64,000 nucleotides of DNA from Paguma larvata (Eukaryota > Chordata > Mammalia > Carnivora > Viverridae), in the NCBI GenBank assembly GCA_030068075.1, contig CM057829.1, positions 87,969,889 to 88,033,888 on the forward strand, written 5' to 3'. The first letter of the stretch is position 1, and the number at the start of each line of letters is the position of its first letter. The translations under genes and the position numbers were made by a program. Positions 35,700 to 47,389 of the stretch are shown here, piece by piece. The notes beneath the pieces are model-generated. The model saw only the letters and a list, made by a program, of their open reading frames with translations. It was not told the DNA's origin and did no database searches.

Positions 35700-35895
35700 T
35701 GGCTATCATTTATCAAGTGACTACTACATACAAGCATAGTACATATGTTAAGCTTTACACATGTCAATCCTCAAACAAGCTTGGGATGCACTATTTTCTC
35801 CAATTTACATATGAGGGCTCAGAGGGATTATTTACATAATTTGCAAGGTCACAAAGCAAGCAAAAATACAGTAATCAAACCCGAGCTGCTGTGAT
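35700..35895 (+). mobile_element. MIR SINE
   Basis: 'ttacatatgagggctcagag' and 'caaggtcacaaagcaagc' match the MIR core. Confidence 0.7.
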
Positions 35896-36249
35896 CTATT
35901 ATCTTCCTACCTTGAATAACTAAAAGAAAAACAAGAAGTTATTTATATTAAAATAAAGAACTATAATCTGGTATCTCTCTGAATGTATTTATTTTAAGGA
36001 TTTAACAATTAGATTTCCTTATATTAACTAAAGGATCAGGTGCTGTTCATGGAGACATGAGCACAGCAAATACTTCACTGATTTCAGTAACTTTAAAAAG
36101 CGTTTTTTTCTGCAATAAACTTCAATACAAAAATGAAATGAAGATCAGCACTAAATTCAGACAGTGCTCTGATCTAAGATGAAGGATTTTGTCAAGGTAA
36201 TATAAAATAGAATATCTTACGGTAGTACAACTTTACAATGTTCTCCTTG

Positions 36250-36410
36250 TGATATGTCCAACATATCTCATTTGATATGCACAACAGTGCTGTTAAGAGA
36301 TTCATAATTAATATGAACTCTGTTTTATACTTGAGAAAACCAAAGAACAACCTGAGTGCCACTGACATAAATCCAAGTCTTTTGATTCTTGAGTTCTGTA
36401 CTTTAGGCAT
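36250..36410 (+). mobile_element. Possible MIR fragment
   Basis: 'tcatttgatatgcacaacag' followed by a diverged 'tgagaaaccaaag'-like core. Weak. Confidence 0.4.
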
Positions 36411-36499
36411 TTTTCTTCATTATCTAATAATAAACATTCATTCTAGTAATGCACTAAGTTGAGGCCCTGGTGATAAAAAGCCATCTGAACTAGTAGTGA

Positions 36500-36960
36500 A
36501 TCTAGCCTGTAATAGGAACCGTAATTTCAGTTATTCACTCTTGTTAAGTAATAACAAAAGCCACATGAAGCTGAGAACTCTGATTTACGCCCTTTGTGGG
36601 CTTCCTTTTCTGCATTTGGTGGATATTGCCCACCTTGTAGATCAGAGATGAGGACAGAAACCAAGACGGACACATTTCTCAACCCTATCTGGGCTTCCAT
36701 GGCTGGAATCCAGTCAAGGCAGAAATTGCATGACATGACACTTGTGCTGTAGGCATCAAGGAAGGTCAGTTAAGTAGAAGAAGACTGCAAGAAGATCCCT
36801 CAGGGAGCCTCACCTGCCATCTAGCAGGTAGGAGGAGCGGTCTGTGGCTTTCAAAGCACATGCACAGGAAGGAAATTGTTCCTGAACAAAGGAGAAAATT
36901 TCTCTACCACATTTCTGCCTACAGCAACATCTCAACTATGCATAGAACAGTTGCCGCCTT
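36500..36960. other. Intronic DNA without recognised content
   Basis: Moderate GC, short ORFs only, no repeat recognised; part of the 11-kb USP45 intron. Confidence 0.5.
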
Positions 36961-36964
36961 GTAA

Positions 36965-37060
36965 ACCACTCAAGAAAATTTATGATGAATCTAAATTCTA
37001 CTCCTGGAACCAATACAACATATATGTTAACTAACTTGAAGATAAATAAACAAACCTAGA
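36965..37060 (+). mobile_element. L1 3' terminus
   Basis: 'ctactcctggaaccaataca', 'catatatgttaactaac' and an A-rich end, the usual carnivore L1 end. Confidence 0.7.
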
Positions 37061-37124
37061 TTTTTTTTCTTTCTTCTTCTACCTAGGACTGGGTAAAAAA
37101 TTCTAAGATGACTTAAAGAATCTC

Positions 37125-38780
37125 TAATAGAGTTACTACCCAAAGTAATTTTCAAAGCAATTCCTATTAAAGCAATCCCTATCAAAAAAACACCAGCATT
37201 CTTCACAGAGCTGGAAAAACAATCCTAAAATTTGTAGGGAACCACAAAAGACCCTGAATAGCCAAAGCAATCCTGAAAAAGAAAACCAAAGCTGGAGGCA
37301 TCACAATTCCAACCTTCAAGCTGTATTACAAAGCTATAATCATCAAGATGCATGGTACTGGCACAAAAACAGACACTCAGATCAATGGAACCGAATAGAG
37401 AACCCAGAAATGGACCCACAAACATATGACCAACTAATCTTTGACAAAGCAGGAAAGAATATCCAATAGAATAAAGACAGTCTCGTCAGCAAATGGTGTT
37501 GGGAGAACTGGACAGCGACATGCAGAAGAATGAACCTGGATCACTTTCTTACACCATCCACAAAAATAAACTTAAAATGGATGAAAGACCTAAATGTAAG
37601 ACAGGAAGCCATCAATCCTAGAGGAGAAAGCAGGCAACAACCTCTTTGATCTCAGCTGCAGCAACTTCTTACTTGACATGTCTCCAGAGGCAAGGGAAAC
37701 AAAAGCAAAAACGAACTATTGGGACCTTGGCAAGATAAAAAGCTTCTGCACGTTGAAGGAAACAATCGGCAAAACTCAAAGGCAACCGACAGAATGGGAA
37801 AGATATTTGCAAATAACCTAGAAGATGAAGGGTTAGTATCCAAAAATCTATAAAGAACTTATCAAACTCAACACTCAAAAAACAAACAATCCAGTGAAGA
37901 AATGGGCAAAAGACATGAATAGACACTTGTCCAAAGAAGATATCCAGATGGCTAACAGAGACATGAAAAAACGCTCAACATCACTCATCAGGGAAACACA
38001 ATCAAAATCACAATGAGATACCACCTCACACCTGTCAGAATGGGTAAAATGAACAATTCAAGCAACAACAGATGTTGGCAAGGATGTGGGTAAAGAGGAA
38101 CCCTTTTGCAATGCTGGTGGGAATGCAAACTGGTACAGCTGGTCTGGAGAAAAAAAATTAAAAATAGAATTACCCTATGACCCAGCAATTGCACTATGAG
38201 GTTCTGGCCAAAGGATACAGGAGTGCTAATTCAAAGGGGCACATGCACTCCAATGTTTATAGCAGTGCTATCAACAATAGCCAAAGTATGAAAAGAACCC
38301 AAATGCCCATCGGCTGATGAATGGATGAAGAAGATGTGGTGTGTATACACACACACACACACACACGCAATGGAATATTAGAATGAAATCTTGCCATTTG
38401 CAACGATGTGGATGGAACTAGAGTGTATTATGGTAAGCGAAATAAGTCAGTCGGAGAAAGACAAATGTCATATGATTTAACTCCTATGTGGAATTTAAGA
38501 TACACAACAGATGAACATAAGGGAAAGGAAACAAAATAATACAAAAACATAGAGGAAGACGCACCATAAGAGATTCTTAAATACAGAGAACAAACTGAGG
38601 GTTGCTCGTGGGGTGTTGGTTGGGGAGAAGGGCTAAAGGAATGAGAGGCAATAAGGAGGACGCTTGTTGTGATGAGCACCGGGTGTTATATTTAAGTAAT
38701 GAGTCACTGAATTCTATTCCTGAAATCATTATTACACTATATGTTAACTAATTTAGATTTAAATGTAATAAATAAATAAT
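37125..38780 (+). mobile_element. L1, 5'-truncated: ORF2 C-terminal part and 3' UTR
   Basis: About 1.65 kb: 'gatcaatggaaccgaataga', 'cacctcacacctgtcagaat', 'gatgtgggtaaagaggaacc', through to the 'ctatatgttaactaatttag' end and AATAAATAAAT tail. The ORF2 frame is broken many times (only short ORFs remain). It is antisense to USP45. Confidence 0.9.
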
Positions 38781-38789
38781 CAATCCCTA

Positions 38790-39760
38790 ATGGAGCATAT
38801 CTGAGCTACCAATACCAAAGAGACCTTCGAACTTAAAGGATATAGAAAAAATCACCAAACATATGAAAAGATTCACCCTATTCAAAATGAGGGGACAATG
38901 AAACATACACAGAAAATATACCTTAGTAAAAAAGTGTTACTGTGGGAAAGAGGAGGACACTTCTAAAAATCTCAAGTTGTTAAGAGGAAAATGTATGCAT
39001 ATTTATAAAACAGGAATAGATTGTTGGCAAAAAGAAATTTAGAACAAGGGAATTTGTGCAGAGGTCTTATGGATAAAGGTGAATCAGGCTGTGGATAACC
39101 CAAAAACTCACTCTACTCCAAACATAGTGACAAAATATAAAAAGAAAAAAGAAACCAAGAAAAAAAAAGGCATATGTGGAATTCAATACAAAATAAATCT
39201 CACACAGCAAAAATAGAACACAAAATAGTTGCCAGAGGGAAAAACAGCCTTTATGAGCTTGGGACCTGAAAGAGCTCAGCCCTGAAGACTAAAGAAATTG
39301 AAAAGTACTCCACCCAGACAGGCACCAGAGCTGGGCTCACTGTTTAAGGATGGCTGACCCCACCAAGAGTCTGAAATGAAGCCCTTAGGCAAATATTTCC
39401 TAAGGCTACAAGAGAACACAGACATAGCCTAGAGACCTGAAATTAGGCCAAACCTATTGACTCTTCTCACATCCCCCAGACCAGCGCAGCCGAGTAACTT
39501 AACTGTAAGCTAGTACAAGACCAGCATCTCCAAGGCCAACCCAGGGTTTGAGGTAAGGCTAACTTAAAATTTGAAATTTTTAGGCAGAGAAGAGAGGAAA
39601 ATGAAGAAGACAGGCTATGGAAGGGAGAGGAGGTGAAAAAGGCAGCAGGGGAAACAAGGAAGGGGGAAGGAAATGGAAGAAAGCAAAGGGGGCAAAGATG
39701 GGAAAAAACAAACAAAAAATTCTCCTCCCATGGAGCCTACAAACCAGTATCATAAAACGC
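38790..39760. other. Unassigned intronic block, maybe degenerate L1
   Basis: Lies between two L1 3' ends. Purine-rich; no motif clear enough to name a family. A low-complexity GA-rich run covers 39580-39700. Confidence 0.35.
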
Positions 39761-39777
39761 AAAGAAATCTGACGTTA

Positions 39778-40526
39778 ATCAGGGAAATACAAATCAAAGC
39801 CACACTGAGATACTATCTCACATCGGTCAGAGTGGCTAAAATGAACAAATCAGGAAACAACAGATGTTGGCAACAATGTGGAGAAACAGGAACCCTCTTG
39901 CACTGCTGGTGGGAATGTAACCTGGTGCTGCCGCTCTGGAAAACAGTGTGGAGGTTCCTCAAAAAATTAAAAATAGAACTACCCTATGACCCAGCAATAG
40001 CACTGCTAGGAATTTACCCAAGGGATACAGGAGTGCTGATGCATAGGGGCACATGTACCCCAATGTTTATAGCATCACTTTCAACAACAGCCAAATCATG
40101 GAAAGAGCCTAAATGTCCATCAACTAATAAATGGATAAAGAAGATGTGGTTTATATATACAATGGAATACTCCTTGGCAATGAGAAAGAATGAAATCCTG
40201 TCATTTGCAGTAACATGGATGGAACTGGAGAATATTATGCTAAGTGAAATAAGTCAGTCGGAGAAAGACAGATATATGTCTTCACTCATATGTGGGTCTT
40301 GAGAAACTTAACAGAAGACCATGGGGCAAGGAAAGGGGAAAAAAGGAGTAATAGAGACGGACGGGGGCAAACCATAAGAGACTCTTAAATACAGAGAACA
40401 AACTGAGGGTTGATGGGGAGGTGGAAGACAGGAGAAAGTAGGTGACAGGTATTGAGGAAGGTACTTGTTGGGATGAGCACTGGATGTTGTATGGAAGCCA
40501 ATTTGACAATAAATTATATTTTAAAA
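39778..40526 (+). mobile_element. Young 5'-truncated L1 with TSD
   Basis: About 750 bp of L1 3' end. Its ORF2 C-terminus is still open, reading [15 protein letters not shown] and YDPAIALLGIYP (the frame is open from 39673 to 40302). The 3' end is 'ggatgttgtatggaagccaa', then the A-tail. Flanks aaagaaatctgacgtta (39761-39777) and aaagaaatctgacatta (40526-40542) are a target duplication with one change. Dead on arrival: no ORF1, endonuclease or RT domain. Confidence 0.94.
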
Positions 40527-40899
40527 AAGAAATCTGACATTAAAAACTCAACAACTGAAATGCATTTACTTCACTCCAAAAAAATTTTATAGAACTGTCC
40601 CAAAGATGTTACAATATGTTGAGAATGTACAAAAACATAAAGGCATAACTGCCAATAAAAGCCTAGATATTAGATAAAAAAGAAAAAAGTTTTTTAAAGG
40701 ATATGTAGATATTGATAAGACAGCCAATTGAAAATATTAGAAATAAGAAAATAAAACTACAGATATAAAAATCAATAGGATAAACTCTAAACTATACACA
40801 GCTGAAGGGTAAACTAGTAAATTAGAAGATACTGTATTTTGAGAATTTGATAGCACTCCTTAATGTACATGACATACCACAGAATATCACATGTGTGTA

Positions 40900-40972
40900 T
40901 GTATGCATACACACACACATATATATTTGTAGTGTGTGTATCTATATGTATACACACACACACACACACATT
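40900..40972 (+). repeat. Degenerate (TG/CA) and (TA) microsatellite cluster
   Basis: Runs of TGTATG, CACACA, ATATAT, GTGTGT and a final (AC)n alternate over about 70 bp. Confidence 0.8.
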
Positions 40973-40979
40973 TCCTCAT

Positions 40980-41330
40980 GGACAAAATCCAAAGAAAGCT
41001 CAGTCCATCAATATTAGTTAGCAACATAAAGGAGTGAAGTAAAGGAAGCAAAAGATGGGTATAAATGAGTATAAAGAAACAATCACTCTAGAGCATCTTT
41101 GAACCATTTAAGGAAGAATCCATGTAGAAACTGGTGAAATCCAAATGAGATTTGTAGGAGTTGACTGTATTGTGTTAATGTCAATTTCCTGGTTTTGACA
41201 ATGCACTGTTGTATAAGAGATTATCAATGCTGGAAGCTAAATAAAGGTACAGAGTAACTCTGTACTCTTCTTGCAACTTCTTGTGATCCTTAAAACTACT
41301 GCAAAATAACAAGAATGGGTGGTGGGGGGA
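40980..41330 (+). mobile_element. Old L1 (L1M-type) 3' end
   Basis: 'caatttcctggttttgacaa', 'gtaactctgtactcttcttg', 'caacttcttgtgatcc' in L1M tail order. Confidence 0.6.
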
Positions 41331-42044
41331 ATCCAGAGGAAGGTTGAAGAATTTGCTCCCAACATTCACCACAAGTGGTAGAAGAGTCTGATAATCACTT
41401 TTATAATAGAAACAACAAGACATTGGTTCAACTTGCAAAAATCTAGTAATGTATACACACAATGCAGATGAATCTCAAAATAATTACAGCAAGAAGCCAG
41501 ACAAAAAAAGAGTACACATTATATATAAGAATCTAAAACATGCAAACAAATCTACAGTGACAAGGGATAAGTGGTACAGAGGGGAGGAGTTTAGGGGAGA
41601 GAGCCCAGAGAGAAGGATCACAAAAGGGCCCAAGAAAACTTTTGGGGGTGATCCGTACATTCATCACACCGATTGTGGCAGTGGTGTAACAATAGTGTGT
41701 GTGTGTGTGTATCTCAAAACTTATCCAATGGTATACTTTGAATATGTACACCTTAATGTATGTCAAATATACAAGCTATTCAGAACATCCATTAATACAA
41801 TTCACTATTTCAACAGATTTTCAAAAACCCATATAATCATTTCAATAGATGCAGGAAAAGCATTTAATAAAATCCAATACCCATTCTTTTTTTTTAAAAG
41901 AAAAAAAACATTTATTATCTCATAGTTTCTCTGGGCCAGGAATCAAGGTATATCAATGGTAATACATAAAGTTTATTTATAAAGGTCTATTGTTTTTTAA
42001 GGAAAAAATGGGTATTGGGAGTTTATCAAATACTATTATTCTTT

Positions 42045-42254
42045 GTTTTTTTAATGTTTATTTATTTTTGGAGAGAGAGACAGAGTGTGACCAGAGTAGG
42101 GGCAGAGAAGAGAGGGAGACACAGAATCTGAAGCAGGCTCCAGGCACCGAGCTGTCAGCACAGAGCCCAACGCAGGGCTCGAACTCACAAACCACAAGAT
42201 CATGACCTGAGCTGAAGTTGGCCGCTTAACCAACTGAGTCACTTAGGCACCCCC
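42045..42254 (-). mobile_element. Carnivore tRNA-SINE inside L1
   Basis: Minus copy; flanks caaatactattattctt and caaatactgttatcctt. Confidence 0.92.
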
Positions 42255-42925
42255 AAATACTGTTATCCTTGATGAGAACTCTCAGAAAAAACTTGGCACG
42301 GGAATTTCCTTAACCTGATGAATAGCATCTGTGAAAAACCTACAGCTGTTACCATACTTATGTGAAAAAAACTGAATGTTCCAACCCTGATATCAGAAAC
42401 AAAGCAAAGATACCTACTTCACCCCTCCAACATTATACTGGAGGTCCTTGCCAGTTATACGAGGTAAGAAAAAGGTCTAAAAGGGTACAAATTGGAACGG
42501 GAGAAATAAAATGGTCTTTATTTATCAATGACATTATTGTCTGCATAGGAAATCCCAAAGGATCTACACAGACCTATTGTAACCAGTGAATTGAGCAAGG
42601 GAGCAAGAAACAAGGTTAATATACAAAAACCAAGTGTATTTCTGTACAGAAATGTACTTAGAAATGTAAAGTACCAATTTGCAATAAATAGTATTTAAAA
42701 ACATGAAATTCTTAAGGTAAATCTAACAACACTATGTAGCATTTGTAAGCTGAAAACCACAAAACTGATGAGAAAAATCAAATATTTAAATAACTGAAAA
42801 TATAAGTCATAATCATGCATTGAAACTCAACATTGTTAAAGTGTCCATTCCAAACTGATTCCCAAATGCAATTAACAAACTGATTCTAAAATTCATGTAA
42901 AAAAGCAAAGGACCTGGAATAGTTA

Positions 42926-43073
42926 AGAAAGAAAGAAAGAAAAAAGAAAGAAAGAAAGAAAGGGAAGGAAGGAAGGAAGGAAGGAAGGAAGGAAGGAAGG
43001 AAGGAAGGAAGGAAGAAAAGGAAGGAAGGAAGGAAGGAAGGAAGAAAAGAAGGAAGGAAGAAAAAAGAAAAGT
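42926..43073 (+). repeat. (GAAA)n(GGAA)n microsatellite
   Basis: About 148 bp: GAAA units, then a GGAA array of about 13 uninterrupted units, then mixed GGAA/GAAA. It gives rise to a spurious 90-residue Ser/Phe/Leu ORF on the minus strand. Confidence 0.95.
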
Positions 43074-43260
43074 TTGAGTACTCACACTACCCTATTCCAA
43101 GACTTAGTATGAAGCTACGGTAATTGACACAGTGCAGGGCTGGGGCAAGAATAGACATGCAGATCAATGTAACAGAATAGAGTCCCCAAATGGACTCAAC
43201 ATACATGGCTTAAATCTTCACCAGATTTTTTTAAATTACTTTTCTTAATATAGATCTCTT

Positions 43261-43450
43261 TAAAAAAATTTTTTTTTTACATTTATTTATTTTTGAGAGA
43301 CCGAGTGACACAGAGTGCAAATGGGGGGGGGGCAGAGAGAAAAGAGACACAGAATCACAGAGCCCAATGTGGGGCTCGAACCCACGAACTGTGAGATCAT
43401 GACCTAAGCCTAAGTCAGATGCTCAACCGACTGAGCCACCCAGGTGCCCC
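43261..43450 (-). mobile_element. Carnivore tRNA-SINE
   Basis: Ends GCCACCCAGGTGCCCC; flanks atatagatctctttaa and atatatctcttttt. Confidence 0.9.
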
Positions 43451-43974
43451 AGTATATATCTCTTTTTAAAGTAAACATAATAAAGCAAAAGGCAATTTTT
43501 AATGTTTTCGTATGATGTTTGATTCAGTGATTCTATATATCCTACTGATGTACTCTCACAAGTGCACACACACATGTAAAATCAAATAAGTCATATCCAC
43601 ATGCGCTAAAATGGAAAAAACATTAAGCAAAACAAGTTGCAAACAATCTGTATATGTCTGTGTATGCATAATCATTTTTGAAAAAAAGACAAAAACTACT
43701 TTGAACTTCTATCCATGAGCACCTGTTATTTTAACAATTTTTTAAAATTTTATGTCTTTATAAAACCAAAAAAAATGCAAAACAAAGTTATTTTTGGAGA
43801 GCCAAAAACAAATTTCTAATTCACATAAAATCCTAAAAACTTCTGAACTCTGTGAGGTACCAAAGTCTCTGAGACTTTTATGGGACTTTCTGTTCTTCAG
43901 GTTTTGAAAAACAGCATTTGCCAACTAAATCAAACATATAATAAACCCCCTATATTTTGTACTACATTCAAAAT

Positions 43975-44465
43975 ACCATGGGACAGTATGCTAAGTGAAA
44001 TAAGCCAGTCACAGAAAGACTAAATAGTGTCATTCCATTTGTATGAAGAACATAAAATAGGAGCGCCTGGGAGGCTCAGTCGGTTAAGCGGCCGACTTCA
44101 GCTCGGGTCATGATCTCATGGTCTGTGAGCTGGAGCCCTGCGTCGGGCTCTGTGCTGACAGCTCAGGGCCTGGAGCCTGCTTCAGATTCTGTGTCTCCCT
44201 CTCTCTCTGCCCTCCTCCTGCTCACGCTCTGTCTCTATGTCTCAAAAATAAATAAGCGTTAAAAAAAATTTAAAAAAAAAACATAAAATAACCAAATTCA
44301 TAAAATAAAAGAGTACAGTGGTGTCTACTAGGACCTGGAGTGAAGGAGAAACAGATACACATAATCAAGAGGCATAAAGTTTTAGTCCAGCCAGATGGAC
44401 AAGCTCTAGAGAACTCCTGTTCAGCACTGACCTACAGTCAACAATATTTTGTGTACTTAAAAACT
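43975..44465 (+). mobile_element. L1 3' end split by a SINE
   Basis: 'tatgctaagtgaaataagcc' before and 'gtcaacaatattttgtgtac' after the SINE at 44060-44280. Confidence 0.7.
44060..44280 (+). mobile_element. Carnivore tRNA-SINE with TSD
   Basis: GGAGCGCCTGGGAGGCTCAG head; acataaaata on both sides. Confidence 0.94.
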
Positions 44466-44712
44466 TTTTAATATTTTTTTATTTTTTAATATTTTTATTT
44501 TTTAATGTTAATTTATTTTTCGAGAGAGAGAGAGAGAGAGAGAGACAAAGTGGGAGCAGGGAAGGGACAGAGAGAGGGAGCCAGAATCTGAAGCAGGCTC
44601 CAGGCTCCAAGCTGTCAGCACAGAGCCCAACGTGGGGCTCAAACTCACAACCGCGAGATCGTGACCTGAGCTGAAGTCAGAAGCTTAACTGACAGAGCCA
44701 CCCAAGTGCCCC
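44466..44712 (-). mobile_element. Carnivore tRNA-SINE with (GA)n
   Basis: Minus copy; its CT domain shows an expanded GAGAGA run at 44522-44543; ends GCCACCCAAGTGCCCC. Confidence 0.91.
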
Positions 44713-44740
44713 AGTAGACTTAAAATTTTTAAGAAGGTAG

Positions 44741-44970
44741 GGATTCCTGGGCGGCTCAGTCAGTTAAGTGCCCAGCTCTTCATTTCAGTGCAGGTCATGA
44801 TCTCATGGTTGGTGGGATCAAACCCAGCATCGGGCTCTGTGCTGTCAGCAAGAAGCCTGCTTGGGATTCTCTCCCTGCCCCCCCACCTCTCCCTCTCCCT
44901 GTCTGTCTGTCTCTCTCCCTCTCTCTCAAAATAAATAAATAAAAACTTTAAGAGAAAAAAAGGAAAAAAA
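44741..44970 (+). mobile_element. Carnivore tRNA-SINE with TSD
   Basis: GGATTCCTGGGCGGCTCAG head; flanks tttaagaaggtag and cttaagaaggtag. Confidence 0.93.
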
Positions 44971-45450
44971 ACTTAAGAAGGTAGAGCTCATGATAAGTGT
45001 TCTTTTCACAATTATTTTTTTAGAAATTAACCTTGGTACAATTCTATGATATAAAATACAATATAATACCATGGCACAAATAACTAGCTTAAATTAAAAT
45101 GAAATCTTAAAGCCTATAGATATAAAAAAATGTAAGTTCCCATTTAAAGAATTTTGTTTCTATGTATTTTAGTAACTGTGGACTGGACTAGCGCATGAAC
45201 TCCATGACAGGATCTATTTTTAATATATTATATACTGTGTACCCTAGATTCTAGCAAATAACTGAGACAAATAAGTTCTCAATATTTTTAGATGAAGGAA
45301 TAAGTGAAAGCATTAAAGTTAAGTCAGGTCCTTTGTGGTATGTATTTATTTTCAGGCCCACAAGGATTTTGTTTTTGAACATACAGTACTATCTTGAGAA
45401 ATTCATGCAAACTCCATTTGCCTTGAAGCTCAGCTCTAAGAATAAGGAAA

Positions 45451-45642
45451 GGGGAGCCTGGGTGGCTCAGTCAGTAAAGTGTCTGACTCTTGATTTTGGC
45501 TCAGGTCATGATCTCGCAGTTCATGAGATCAAGCCCCATGTCAGGCTCTGCACCCACAGCCTAGAGCCTGCTTGGGATTCTCTGTCTCCCTCTCCCTCTG
45601 CCTCTCTCTCTCAAAATAAATAAACATTTTTTAAAAAGGTAA
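45451..45642 (+). mobile_element. Carnivore tRNA-SINE, first of a tandem pair
   Basis: GGGGAGCCTGGGTGGCTCAG head; duplication aataaggaa on both sides. Confidence 0.92.
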
Positions 45643-45652
45643 AAATAAGGAA

Positions 45653-45762
45653 GGCACCTGGCTGGCTCAGTTGGTAGAGCATGCAAGTCCTGATCTAGGG
45701 GTCATGAGCTTGAGCCCCATACTGGGAGTACAGTGTACTTAAAAACACGGTAATAAACTAAA
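45653..45762 (+). mobile_element. Short carnivore tRNA-SINE, second of the pair
   Basis: Short form ('ggcacctggctggctcagtt', 'ctgatctaggggtcatgagc'); followed by taaaaataagaaa, close to the same target sequence. Confidence 0.85.
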
Positions 45763-45844
45763 AGTAAAAATAAGAAAACTAGGTTCAGATGACCTATTAT
45801 AGCACCTTTGATTTTACAATTCTATAGTTTTCTTACTTTTTGTT

Positions 45845-46030
45845 ATTACATCATGGGCTTCTGAATCAGGACAGACCTCTGTCTGAATCCTGGTTTTGTC
45901 ACTATACAACTAGGTAAGCAACTCAACTTCTGTGAGTCTCGGCTTCCTTATTTATAAAATGGGGATAAACAAGCACTCCATCATAGTATTATGAGATATA
46001 ATTTACCTAAAGCACCCAGCTGCAATTAAA
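45845..46030 (+). mobile_element. MIR SINE
   Basis: 'gtctgaatcctggttttgtc', 'gtaagcaactcaacttctgt', 'aaaatggggataaacaagca': clear MIR core and 3' part. It ends about 135 bp before a USP45 exon. Confidence 0.85.
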
Positions 46031-46164
46031 CAAATATTATTCTTAATCTCTTGAGAGTCTAGACAATAACAGCATTATAGTAAGAGTGAAACTACCCATA
46101 TTAAATGATGCATTAGAATTTTATAACTCATGATTATTTATATCAAAAATTTAGATGCACCCAC

Positions 46165-46295
46165 TTCTGACAAAGCTGATTAAAAAGAACTTTAGGAGAA
46201 AGTGGTCCTTTTTCAGTCTCCTTCATGCTATGAAGAAACAGGAACAGGGCTGAGGTCAATGGTCCAGGGCTTGAAAGTTCCACCATTAATGGGTC
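46165..46295 (-). CDS. USP45: USP45 coding exon (3 of 13)
   Basis: 131 bp: 43 codons plus two bases (AA) of a split Lys codon. It starts DPLMVELSSPGPL, continues ALFLFLHSMKETEKGPLSP and ends LFNQLCQ. The donor is CAGAA|GTGGGT. The acceptor (TTTTTAAAG) has a weak pyrimidine tract, but it is the only site that keeps frame with the preceding exon and with the expected Leu-Asp-Pro junction. An in-frame Met upstream of the acceptor belongs to the intron and is not a start. Confidence 0.93.
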
Positions 46296-47095
46296 CTTTA
46301 AAAACATGATCAACTCTTTGTCAGAAATAAGCAATTTTAAAATTAAATATTATTAAAAACTAAGAGTTATACTTTATTTGAATGATGACAACCAAATTGC
46401 CTCACATGTAGTAAAAAACTTTATTCCTACACCTATAAAATGAATATTTAAAAAAATGGATAATGGAATTAAAAATCTTACCTTGAAAAACACAGGTATT
46501 CTCATATCCTCTGTTCTTTACTTAATAAAGGTATTAGCTTAAGAGTGAAAACACCAATATTTAGTTGCTTATAAATGTCCTTAATGTGCTTTCCTAAAAG
46601 TGAAATTACTTATCTACTTGATATATATTTATTTCCGTATAATCATAAATTATATTTAGTTAATAAATTATATTGATTACATATAATTGTAATATTATTA
46701 GCAAAACTCCATGCCCTTCTTTTCCCAAAATATTTCACTACAAAAATAAGGAATGGGAAATTATATCACAAAATTGGTACACCATTCTCTCTCTTTTACA
46801 AGGAGCTTTTTACATAAAGCTTTACAAAAGCGGCTAAAATTGTGTGAGGGAGAAACCCACTTCATTCTAGAATTTTTCCTCCACCAAGTTTTGCTTTCTA
46901 AAATATTATCTTCACCAGTAATCCTCTCTCCTTACAAACAATGAAGTAAAAGTGAATGCCAAGTATCATCTTGGGACATTACAGAAAGTTATCTTCTAAG
47001 ACGACTATCAAATACATTATCTCACTCATGTATTTATGAAATATATGTTACATATATATTTTGTACCAACTACCTTAAAAAAAATCTACCATTTC

Positions 47096-47310
47096 AGGTG
47101 CCTGGGTGGCTCGATGGGTTGAGCGTCTGACTTTGGCTCAGGTCATGACCTCACGGTTCATGGGTTCAAGACCTGCATTGGGCTCTGTGCTTACATTTAG
47201 AGCCTGGAGCCTGCTTCATATTCTGTGTCTCCCTCTCTCTCTGCCCCTCTCCCCCTCCTTACCTTTCCTCCCTCTCTCTCTCAAAAATAAACATTAAAAA
47301 AATTTTTTTA
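47096..47310 (+). mobile_element. Carnivore tRNA-SINE
   Basis: AGGTGCCTGGGTGGCTCGATG head; atctaccat on both sides. Confidence 0.92.
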
Positions 47311-47389
47311 AATATCTACCATCTGACTTAAACCACAGAAAGGACAGGCTACAATTTTTCCACAGTCCCTGAGTATCAAAAGTGCTGCC

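Larger units (their letters stand above)
41840..43215 (+). mobile_element. L1 ORF2 remnant carrying a SINE and a GGAA microsatellite
   Basis: Diverged ORF2 text: 'tcaatagatgcaggaaaagc', 'caatgacattattgtctgca', 'agcaaaggacctggaatag', 'agatcaatgtaacagaatag'. A SINE interrupts it at 42045-42254 and a GGAA/GAAA microsatellite at 42926-43073. No intact frame. Confidence 0.8.

Noticed and set aside
39673..40302. Longest ORF in the window (209 codons, plus strand)
   Set aside because: It is the C-terminal end of a 5'-truncated L1 ORF2 plus upstream flank, not a host gene.
42813..43085. 90-codon minus ORF rich in Ser, Phe, Leu and Pro
   Set aside because: It is a translation of the GGAA/GAAA microsatellite.
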